Below are positions 48,234 through 58,185 of a DNA stretch of 64,000 nt, piece after piece; within the stretch, counting starts at the first letter, position 1, and each line of letters begins with the position of its first letter. A program made the translations under genes and the position numbers. Below the pieces are notes generated by a model, which saw nothing but the letters and a program-made list of their open reading frames with translations, was not told the origin of the DNA and made no database searches. Origin of the DNA: Rhyzopertha dominica (taxonomy: Eukaryota > Arthropoda > Insecta > Coleoptera > Bostrichidae); contig QCXZ01000138.1 in the NCBI GenBank assembly GCA_025024175.1, positions 53,415,092 through 53,479,091 on the forward strand, read 5' to 3'.

Positions 48234-48530
48234 TAGAGAGCGTTGTTGTAATTGTTTTAGGTTTAATTTAAAACTTTCTGTATTAATTATTTTCAATTCC
48301 TCGAGGAGAGCATTATAAATCTTAATACTATAATAATTAGAAGCTGCTGTGGTCTTAGGGATAGGTAAGTTGGCTTGATGAGTATTACATTTGGCATATA
48401 TACAAGCTCCATAAATGAATAGAGATGGTAGAATAAATATTTGAAGACCCTTAAATGACTTTCTGGAGCGTCTTTGTGGGGCAAACATCTTTTCTCCAAC
48501 AGAAAAGTGACCGTGTAGTAACAATCCATT
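48234..48530 (-). pseudogene. LINE-type ORF2 C-terminal fragment
   Basis: The minus-strand frame reads RRSRKSFKGLQIFILPSLFI, then YGACIYAKCNTHQ and SNYYSIKIYNALLEELK. This is the region after the reverse-transcriptase domain of non-LTR elements of the Jockey/CR1 type, where words like F..L.ILT.PSLYI and G.K.YN.LP recur. Family assignment is from motif memory only. The middle (normally carrying an NTRN-like word) is shortened, and the RT catalytic part is absent. On its 5' side (minus sense) it abuts the plus-strand PLE copy beginning near 48555, so one element truncated or inserted into the other. Confidence 0.65.
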
Positions 48531-48554
48531 TGGTAAGATAATGCACAAAAATCT

Positions 48555-49530
48555 AAGTCCTGTAGCAGCCAATTTGTTTATGGAAAATTTTCAACAGGTA
48601 GCGATAAACAGTTTAAGCCAAAATGTTGGTAGAGGTACGTAGATGACACTTTTATTATTTGGCCCCACAGTATAGAAGAGTTGCGTAGGTTTCTAAATCA
48701 TTTGAACAGTCAAAATCCTGACATAAAATTAATTATGGAATTAGAAAGCAATGGTAGTTTACCATTTTGGATGTCCAAATTTACAGAACAAACACTGGAC
48801 AGTTAGGACGCAAGGTTTAGACAAAACCAACACACACAGACAGATATTTACATGCCACATCTTACCACCCTCTCCCTCAAAAGAATAGTCTTATAAGGAC
48901 GTTATTTGTTAGAGCACAAAAGATCTCAGACGAAAGTTCTTTACAAAAAGAAATATATCATCTTAAATAAGCACTAGTGAGAAATGGTTATAGCAATAAG
49001 AATATTTGGTCAATTTTTAATAAAAATGCTCATCCAAATCAAGTAAATTCTAAACCAGGACAAAGTAAATTGTTGAGTTTGCCTTATGTACAAGGCCTTT
49101 CGGAAAAATTAAGGAGGATGCAGATATAATAATTTAGATAAAATTTTAAGTTCCACTAAAGATAAAGTACATTTAGAGAGTGAAGGTGTTTACAAAATTA
49201 CTTGTTTTTGCGGCAAATGTTACATAGGTCGAACTAGAAGAAAAGTAGGTTGTTTGAAAAAATACATACGTACTACTAGGCTGCAACAGATAGATAAATC
49301 TTCCGTAGCTGAACACTCATATGTGACTAAACACTTGATTGACTTTGATAAAACAATAATTTCACATATTATCACAAACGTCTAATAAAAGAAGCTATAG
49401 AAATTTGTAGGAATACTAATAATTCTAATAAGGATTGTGGAAATTATGAGTTAGGTGATATTTGGAAGGCTATTTTGTCAAGTAGTTCGTATTTATCTAG
49501 TATGTAGGTAGTTCCTTTTTCGTAGTTTGG
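48555..49530 (+). mobile_element. Penelope-like element copy B (RT palm, linker, broken GIY-YIG)
   Basis: Plus-strand counterpart of copy A. It reads LSPVAANLFMENFQQ, then after a 7-bp deletion RYVDDTFIIWPHSIEELRRF, PDIKLIMELESNGSLPFW, KPTHTDRYLHATSYHPLPQK and LSLPYVQGLSEKLRRM. After a deletion of about 50 bp it continues with GVYKITCFCGKCYIGRTRRK and KSSVAEHSYVTKHLIDFDK. Its last 70 bp follow copy A closely to about 49530 and then stop, before the hammerhead-like end. Frameshifts and stops make it inactive. It retains the RT catalytic YVDD without the stop present in copy A. Confidence 0.92.
49140..49460 (+). pseudogene. PLE GIY-YIG endonuclease remnant (copy B)
   Basis: STKDKVHLESEGVYKITCF, then GKCYIGRTRRKVG, carries both GIY and YIG halves. 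A frameshift near 49255 and a deletion near 49350 break it before KRLIKEAIEICRNTNN, where the metal-binding glutamate is expected. The R in YIGRT and the EAIEI word differ slightly from the copy at 25338-25706. Confidence 0.88.
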
Positions 49531-50204
49531 AGAGAATGACGTTTTGAGTAACAGACGATTACTTTACTGTTCGTAGCGTGCTTAGCTCGTTTGATAGCTA
49601 TATTGACCGCCATACACAACCCTGTTGACTGTTGTGTAACATTAAATGGCCGTGCTGCGTGATGCAGTATGGGTTAAATTGGGGTAACCGTGTTATTGTT
49701 GTTGATGAACTAGCAAGTGCATTGCGGCGGAATGTGTGCCGACCGTTGTCGATAAACTAAACTACTCTGGAACATTTCACGTGCTTTGATTCTGATGAAC
49801 GGGTAAGCGTCGCAGTAATTTGGGTCTTTGTTGCCCGGTTCAGCACGGAGCGGGACAATGCGCGGTTCTTTTCTATTAAACGAGCTCGGGAATCAGAATC
49901 TCACTGCAATTTCGCCGCTGGCTGTGAGAAGGATTATAAAAGACTTCGTTCCCTAAAACAAACACCGGTAGCTTTGCTTTTGCTATTCCTTATAAAATAT
50001 TAATATGTATTAAAAGTCACCGACACCGTCATGGCGCTATTTGATTAAATTTAAGCCTTCGATTTAGTTCTTGCACTAACTAACTAATACCATCTTTAGC
50101 GCTCCGGTAAACATGGTGTATAGTATAGCTTCTATGTAGCTATGAGAAGGTTTACATCGTCTTAACTGGAAGTAACACCAGGGACCGGTAATGTGACAGG
50201 TTGG
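49531..50204. other. Non-coding, unassigned; separates two PLE pieces
   Basis: Moderately GC-rich around 49600-49960 without recognisable coding content. The PLE piece starting near 50205 belongs to another family than copy B, so this gap is not an element interior. Confidence 0.4.
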
Positions 50205-50440
50205 CTGTGGTAGAACACCAAATGGAGACTGGCCACATCATCAAATTCAAGGAGGCACAAATGCTATCAAAGGAAGCGAGATTCCGGCCGAGATTTTACC
50301 AGGAAGTTATAGAAATCCAGAAGAATCCGCACAATTATAACCGGAAGGATATAAATACCAGAGCAAACTAGGACGCTTCAGTTTCAGAGCTACTTCTGAG
50401 GAAGACACCGACATGAGTGTCGAAACGTCAAAGTCAAACA
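50205..50440 (+). mobile_element. PLE family-3 3' end: GIY-YIG tail plus hammerhead-like motif
   Basis: The frame VVEHQMETGHIIKFKEAQML, then SKEARFRPRFYQEVIEIQKN and PHNYNRKD, is the C-terminal third of a PLE GIY-YIG domain: the AEH-like block, the glutamate in EVIEI and the N.NR.DG end. After a 90-bp 3' untranslated part it ends with the hammerhead-like motif at 50392-50434. The GIY and YIG halves are missing, so the copy is 5'-truncated. Unlike copy A this fragment is nearly free of breaks, suggesting a younger insertion. Confidence 0.85.
50392..50434 (+). ncRNA. Hammerhead-ribozyme-like motif at PLE family-3 3' end
   Basis: ACTT (50392-50395) pairs with AAGT (50431-50434), leaving one bulged A. 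The box is CTGAGGA (50396-50402), then one extra A. Stem II is GACAC/GTGTC, a perfect 5 bp around an 8-base loop. GAAA (50422-50425) is followed by self-complementary CG as stem III and then TC as U-H. It is the clearest case in the window of such a motif directly following a recognisable PLE endonuclease tail. Confidence 0.6.
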
Positions 50441-51559
50441 TACAACGTGGAAACCAGCCTAGAAACAACATGTCACTCCTCCAGTATGTTTTATTTTAAT
50501 TGTATTGCTAAATTGGCAGTAGTTATAATGTAGGTAAATTATTTAATTAGTTGCATATAATTGGATGTTTTGAATTTAACGGATTGAAGCAGAAGGGCAA
50601 GCGCATAATGAACTATTAAACATTTATACGGCGTCAAAGTGAAATACCGGAAACTAGTTGATCTTTAAATGTCTGCAAGAGAAAACTACCCTTATATGAA
50701 GTCTAAAATATCAAAGACAAATATTGTTCTACGCGATTTCCACCGGCTCAGTTTGTGTGTATAATATGGAAAGCGGATCTGTCAGGTACGATATACCACA
50801 TTCGGAAACGGTGACATGCATGTTTACGTTCGCGAGTTACTCTAGAGACCAAGATATCGATGATACTCTCTATACTCCCGGAGTAGAAGCCCTATACCCC
50901 AGCTTAGAGCGAGACATTGCGCTTTCCGGGTTAAAGCTCGCATGAAAATTGGATAGAGAGAGCAAGGATGCTAGATCAAGCGGGACTGATCCTTCTTTCT
51001 AGCGGTGTGGGGTCTTTATGTTATGTAAAGCTTTTTGTTTTTATTCATTTATATCTTTGTATATATGTGTTGAGTTTTTTTTATGCATTTTTACAATACT
51101 CCAGTCCATTCAAACTTTTTCAGACGGCATCAAAAAGTTGTGTTAATATATTAAGGATTGATAAGTGACATAATGAAGTGGCCAATAAACAAATGAATAG
51201 CCACAAATAATAAGTATGATAAAAACGACATTATTTTTAAAATAATCTAATAATTTAAGTAGTAAATGGACTAATTCAGTTTTCTTCTTTTCAGGTAAGC
51301 CTCTTTTGCTTTGTATTTACTGCTAAGGCTTCTGCATATTTGGTAAGTCGAAAAGATTCTTGAGACACATCGTCACAGTCGGAGAAAATTGCGGTGTATG
51401 CTGATACAATTCTAATATTATGAACGACAAAATGGGCGAAACAACAACTTAATATGTGGAATTGAAATTGGACATCTGTGTCAAATTGTGACTCTTTTCA
51501 CAAAAAATATAAATAAAAAGTGTCGTTATCAAATTATATTTAATACGGAAAAGAAAGCA
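50441..51559. other. Non-coding, unassigned
   Basis: AT-rich apart from a short GC-richer part at 50740-50940 holding a 73-codon frame without recognisable domain. No mobile-element coding remnant. Confidence 0.4.
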
Positions 51560-51790
51560 AATATTCTTCAAAGTACCTGGTTCTAAATTATTCATAAAAA
51601 ATTCTGCTAAAAATGGAATAAAAGACGAACCGATAACTAAACCTGAATTTTGTATAAAAAGTTTATTATTGAAACAGAGAAAAATTGATTTATTACAAAT
51701 TCTAATTCGGCTGTGTTTTTATTTAGATTCTTTTGTGATTCTCTTACTATCAGGCACTTTGCCAATTGCACGTCTGCTAATAAAATGCAT
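51560..51790 (-). pseudogene. PLE reverse-transcriptase fragment, diverged family
   Basis: The minus-strand frame reads NKSIFLCFNNKLFIQNSG, then GLVIGSSFIPFLAEFFMNNL. It corresponds to the PLE RT stretch before and through motif B, with VIGSS in place of the usual AMGSP. Upstream, LADVQLAKCL and KNLNKN lie in a neighbouring frame after a stop. Homology fades at about 51560, before the catalytic YVDD. It belongs to a different family from copies A and B. Confidence 0.7.
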
Positions 51791-53591
51791 AAGTTGTACT
51801 TTGGTGAGTTTAATTACTTATTAGGATCGTTCAGTTTTACTATTTATTTACTTTAGTCCAACAGATAAACGATGATAGTGAACTGGAATTTAGACAGGTT
51901 TTGCCGAGACACGCAGATATACGGAATAATTCATCATTGTCATAACATCCCTACAAATACGCATAAGCGACAATATCTCAAGTTTATCCTGAAATGTATG
52001 TTCAGGCATATGCCGCACACATGCCCATACAAACATCAATCAGGGTCCACTTAATTACGTAACAGAAGGAGTCCCCGTGAATATTTTCATCACGCTTATG
52101 AATATTTAGCACCAAGATACGCAATTTCATTAATTATTCTCGTAATTAAGATTGAACTGGTTGCGGTGTCGTTAATTAACCTGAAAAGGGTTCGGTTTGT
52201 TTTTTCATCCTTTCCGTGTACAAGCCTGCCGACTTATCGCTGAACGATCTAAAGCGCTTGTTTTCGCATAGGGTTAATTTTTTACTCCACCCCGAACAAG
52301 GTTTGTGGAATATTACATTAAGAGGATTAAATGTCAGGTTTGGATGGTGTCATATTGTAAGATTTTACAGTGTAAACTAGGTTTAAGGTTAGTACTACTT
52401 AGATGATTGGTTGGTTATCGCAATACAAAAGTATTGCATGTTTTGTCTTAAAATTCCCTTTTTAAATAAATATTCTAGAATTGACACGATTGGCTTTTGC
52501 ATCGAAGTGCACATTTTTATAACTACATATCATCAAAGAATGAAAGCCCTACTATGGAGCCCTGCGAAGCTAAACAAAAGATCTGGCACTACACTACACG
52601 TTTACAGAAAACTGAAAAAATCTATGGCAGCGTGTTGGCTTCTTTTTGGACCAAGAATAGAATTTGTAAAGAGAATTTACAGCAAACTAGCCGCGTCTTT
52701 TATTTGCTTCATATCTTTGACTAAGGTAATAATGCACCTAGATCTTCTATTCTATAAAATTCTATTTTATATTCTATAGAATGCCAAAATTCACAATTTT
52801 TTATTCATTTTGGTTTTGTGATAAGAACTATCCAATTAGGTTAAGAAGTTTATGCTCATAATACAGAGTCAAGCTCTTCAAATATGCATGGCTCCTTATT
52901 ATTGCCGGCTACACAGAAAAGTAATCGCAGTGAAGTACGAGCGCAACTTCTAAGCACGTAAAGACCGTCTCCGTCGAATAACTTCCCCTCATTTGCATAA
53001 CACAGAAACGTATCACGGAAAGTCACACAATAAGAAAATTACAGTCAAAGGTACCATTGTAAGCTCCATCCAATTTAGCCGCGAGTGCCAAATTACTCGT
53101 GCGTCGGGCTCAAAGTCAGAAACCAAAGATAATACATCGCCCTTATTGAATTCAGCGTCTTAACCCGACTGCAGGTTATGAGTTCATAGTTCACGACATC
53201 TGCAGGGCGGACTAAACGTCGTCAAAGGGATGGATAAGATAAGAGGTAAATTAAGTTGGAATCAGAATGTCGCCCGTACGTCAGGCACCGCTCGAGCTGT
53301 ACAGAGGGGTAATAATCGGAGCACTGTGCTGTCTCTGGCGGCGTTATCGCTTTCGGATTCGCTGCTCGTCTAAAGGATTCAGTCTTGGGGTTATGTTGAG
53401 CGAATACTGCTCGAACATGTCCTCAAATAGCTTGAGGTCGCAATGTACCTCATGGATCGTTATTGGGGCCAATGCAGTGTGATATTTTCAGATTTTGTGG
53501 GCACAAAATATCTTAAATTAAACAGTTATTTTTATATATAAAACTTAAGATTTAATAACGAAAATATGATGTATGTATGTATATATAATTC
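51791..53591. other. Non-coding, unassigned
   Basis: Includes GC-richer patches near 52180-52300 and 52930-53480 and a TTCTATA-rich imperfect palindrome near 52745-52785. A 122-codon plus frame at 52411-52779 has no recognisable domain and overlaps another open frame; I regard it as chance. Confidence 0.4.
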
Positions 53592-53735
53592 TTGTGTCAT
53601 TTGAGTCAACGATTATGTCAGTTGGCATAGAGAAAAACAATCAAAATAGGCACAGTTGGAATAATGGTTGATCAAAATGTGCATAAGTACAAAGTTAAAA
53701 TAATACAAAATATATCATCAAGTCACTTGAGTATT
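53592..53735 (-). repeat. Dispersed repeat R1 copy 2
   Basis: Partner of 30905-31062 (see there). Core word AACAATCAAAATAGG and the minus-strand peptide SNCAYFDCF. Frames are broken more than in copy 1. Confidence 0.5.
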
Positions 53736-56700
53736 TGCAAAAAAAAATAGTCGAACCCAATGACGGGTTCGCAGTTTTTTACAGTACCCATTTCTTCTGA
53801 ATACCTACCGACCGAATGGAAAAAAATACAACCTTACAAGTCTGTAATTGAATAAATTTTTGACTCTTATTTCCATTAATTCATCGAAAATATATACATA
53901 TACATGATTCATAACTTTGTTTACGTTTGATAAATAAGTTGCTAATAATTAAATTAAAATTGTATAAAAGCCTACACAGATTGCTATTAAACTTTAAATA
54001 CAACTTCCTTTATGCTACATACCATCGTCGCGCTAGTATTCTGATTAGCTATACTTTAAGAAACATTATTATTTACCATCGTCACAGTAATACATTGTTC
54101 AGCTCATCATGTAAATTGTAAAAAAAAAAGTTTTTTTTTCGTATCGTATTAAAGCCTGATTTGCAGCGTTCCATTTCCCGAAAATTCCATGCAAAGAGTA
54201 ACTCGATGTTTAGGGCCAAGGTAATATTTCATAAATAAGCCAAGGCAAGAGTGCAACTGACGTCTCGCAGCAACAGTCGTCGTAAATATTCTGCAACGCG
54301 TGTTACAGCACCCTACATCAAAACTGTTTTAAAACCATTCCTCTAGACGCGTCTCAGCCTTGCAGTGTCGCCCTGAAGCCGAAGCGGGACGTTATTTTTC
54401 AAACTGCACTTTTCAAAATAATGAAACTCAAATGTTGCACCTGTAAAGTAGACAGAAAACGGACTGACAGCTATAGATTCAGAACGAACGTTTGGTAGTG
54501 TGGCAAAAGATTTATTCTTTCTTTAGTGTTGGTAGAAGCCTTTTTTCCATGAAATGGATAGAGACGAAGATACTGAATGTCGCTTTCATAGTACAAAAGT
54601 ATTTCTTCAGCTGATAATGAAGACGACTAAGATTTTTCCGGGCACACATATTTTTTTAATTACGCCTCTTACAACTGTTTTATCATAGCTATGAAAAGCA
54701 CAACCTGAAGTTTGGAAGGATAATTTATTGATTTTTCTTATTTTTTATATTTGTAAGTGTTGGAAAGTACACTTTTCCATTGTATTTTTCGAAAAATCTA
54801 TCTTGATTTTTAGTGGATTATATAATCTGTCAGTACCTCCCTTTTTTCCATAATATCAAGTGAAACGAACCTTTAAAAGCTTCTAGCATAGCGTATGCTT
54901 TAATACCAGCATTCTTGTAAACAATAAAGTGAACGCTTTTAATGTTCGTAGGCTTTCAAGATAGAAAAAAAGTTACCCAGTTCTGCATCGCGAATATCCA
55001 AGTGCTACCGGATCCAAGACTGAAGCACGTAACACGACTAAGATTCTCGTGAGTTCGGAAGTTCCGACATTACTCTTGTGTCTGCCCTTCGACTACACGA
55101 TATCGGAGGCGGCTGTGCTCGGTGTTAAGTTCAAAGACACGAAAAACGGCAAAAGTTCGCGCAGAGAGCACTTGGAGGAAATATTAAAACTACAACCGGC
55201 TAGATAAAACTTTTTGGTGGAGTGCGATGAAAAACAAGTTTAAAGTTTCGGCGTGGAACCTGAAGGATTACGGATACGGCTCGTTAGGGGCGGCGTACGG
55301 GAAGTTCGGAACTGGGAATGCTCATAATTCGGTTTTTACGGGCTCCACGTTGAATTCATGTCGTCCTTAAAAGTTTCGGTCGTTGCAGCTAATGATATTT
55401 GCGACACTACAGCCAAGTGCAACACAAAATATGATAATTAAGGTACTGAGTGTCTACTGGCAAACCTGACGACAGCTAGTGTAGTGGGTTTCAGTCGTAT
55501 AACTACAGATCGCCTTATAATAAGGCGTGATAATCGACCTTATTTTAATGTATTTATACATAATCATACTTAAACACGACTGGGTAAAGATGGGGCTGTA
55601 ATCTTCGATTTTAGATTTACCTCCTCGCAGAAAAACATATCACTACATCCCTTTAGACCATTCTCTACGTCTGGTGATGATTTTGGTTTTAGTCTCAACA
55701 TCTAACTCTGTTCTGTAATACTCAAACTACTGGCGATTTTGTTTCTCAATTGTAAACACTCGCTGGAAGCTGTGGGCCTATAGGAACTTCGGTGCTATTG
55801 TGTGTCCTAGATGGCGATAGAAGTATGGATTTCTTTTTGTCCGGAACCAGCGAAGGTTTGTCTTGATATCCTTGTCAACCTGACTCACATATCTCCTAGG
55901 AAGGTCAAAATATCTACATTGATTATAATATACAAGCGCCTTTGATTTTGCTTATGCTTTAATGCTTACGTTTTGGTCAAACTCTTGTATTGGTTTTCAA
56001 AACTACCTCCTTCTAAAAATATTGACTTTTTACAGATATAAGCATAAGTCCACCTGTTTATTTTGTTGTTACTGTTTAACAGCACATACTTCACAATCCT
56101 GTTTCATGAATTTGTATTCTATATTGTATTTAGCCGCGTTTTTTAATAAATTACAGGTGTAGTACAGTGACGTGCAGTTATTTGTGAAAAAATTACTGCG
56201 ACGCACAAAACAAAAGTGCTAACATTCTGGAAATGTATTTATGCTATAGACTAAACACAAAGATAAATTAAATTCTTTATCTCCAAAGAAAAAATTATTC
56301 CAATCTAGACACAACGTACACACACAGTATGTGCACGATCTTATCTTCCATTAAGCCTCTTTTAGACTGGCTACATTCAACGCAAGTACCGGATATGAAA
56401 CTTGATACCATATCGAAAAGCAGCGTTTCATTACAAATCATCTCCACAATGTAAACATCCCATGTAAACAAAAGCACCGACTGGAAACCTCAGTTCTCAT
56501 ATTTTAATTACACGATTATTCTCTATTACGCAACGAGGTCAAATTATGTTCGCGGGCCGCTAATCTCATCAACTCGGCTATAGCGTTGGCCTCGGAATTT
56601 ACTTGCGATTGCGTCTACACACCTATAATTATATTTATCAGTAGTATAGTGATCCAACTCGTGCGCGATTCAGTGTTTACATGACTACACCTTACTGTAG

Positions 56701-58185
56701 ATCCTCACCTTGGAGTGTTTGTGTGTTGTGCCTGTAAAAAGCAGTGCTTGAGTTTGGATTACCTTGGTTAAATTATTAGCTTGAAAGTGGACAGGTGTTG
56801 GCTAGGAGGCTCAAGATTACGTAGTGTTGGCTTGGTCGATATCTAAGGTATGTGACAGGAAACATCGTCGTAGGTTATTGAACTTTGTTGGTCGTTTAAA
56901 TTTGATACAACTTTCTTATTTTGTTTCTGTTCACACATTGCCACTTAGGTTGTATAGTTCAAGGCTTGCTTATATGACTGTTTATAGCACCATTCACGAT
57001 AACTATGGCGAACCCAGTACACTATAATGAGCGCAAGACGTGGCTTTGGAAAAAACCTACTCTGACAGAATGCAGAGAAATGCAATAGACAAATCTAGGT
57101 GTATACTTATAATCTTGAGATTATTTTCAGGAATAAAAAAAAATACCTGTAACTTTTAATCAATAAGGAATCGAAAAATGACATATGTGGTAAAATCTAT
57201 TGAAAATGGGCTATTAAATCACCTCCCCTCACTTTAGGGTCATTCTGTACATACAAGGTGAACTTTTCTTAGTACTTAATACGCAAACACATTATTTAGC
57301 TACACAGAAACCTGCCATAATGCCTCCTCATCAAATGACCTTTACCACTCCAACTCTCAGCTACCCAAAACGCCTGCCACCGCCAGATTTACTGCCGTGC
57401 GGTAATTCAGCCGAAAACTGCTCCGTATAACTCGAAATATCGTCGACCTCCAAAGTTTCAGGCCAACCTGCGAACTGCAGCGGTTTTCAGGACCGGAACG
57501 GGTCAGCCATTATGATAAGGTTAATTCGTACAGGAAAGGGTCAACAGCTGAAGTTGAATTCGCAACGTCAGCCGCCGTCGTGCATCCCCCTATAACAACT
57601 GCCGCTTGGCCTTTTAGTTGTATCACGGATGGGTGGACGAGGCGTTTTGCTGATTCGCTGTATGTTGTCAGGACACGGTTATGGTGGTCACTTTCGGCCC
57701 TATGCACACACATAATGCCACATATTTGAATTGCAAACAGAGGGTTGTCGATTCGTACGTGTTCTCTTTTTTTACGTTGGAGTAGCAACATTGCTTTTCT
57801 GGGACTAACCCTTACGAAAGTAAATGCATGTTTTCGGGAAAAAAACGATGACAAAAAAATTATTAATTTTTGGTACGTTTGCTTATCTAATAATTCTCTA
57901 GCTTTAATCTCTCTCTATTATCTAAAATTACTGTGGCTGCACCTTTAAATGCTCTAGTAACTATGACTGCATGTTTCTATGGATGACATCATCTCCATTT
58001 TTAGAATTATGATTGTAAATGGCGTTGAGCAAAGTTCATCCCCTAAAATATTTACGGCAGCATCTGAGACACTCTTTTGGACTTGTCTTATTGTTGTTTT
58101 TAAACTATTTTGTACAATTTTAACTTATTGTGGTTAAAGATTTGTCAAATTTTGTATTGTTTTTGATCTTGTTAATGTGTTNCAT
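53736..58185. other. Non-coding, unassigned, left flank of satellite array 3
   Basis: AT-rich with GC-richer islands near 54150-54420, 54990-55400, 56480-56640 and 57340-57700. A10 followed by T9 forms an inverted homopolymer near 54121-54141. A 114-codon minus frame at 57510-57854 lacks a recognisable domain. Ns at about 58182 and 58192 mark the edge of the array. Confidence 0.45.

Noticed and set aside
52411..52779. 122-codon plus-strand frame
   Set aside because: Overlaps another open frame, no domain, no similar copy in the window.
54121..54141. A10/T9 inverted homopolymer considered as an integration or recombination hot spot
   Set aside because: No element ends or duplications border it; simple slippage explains it.
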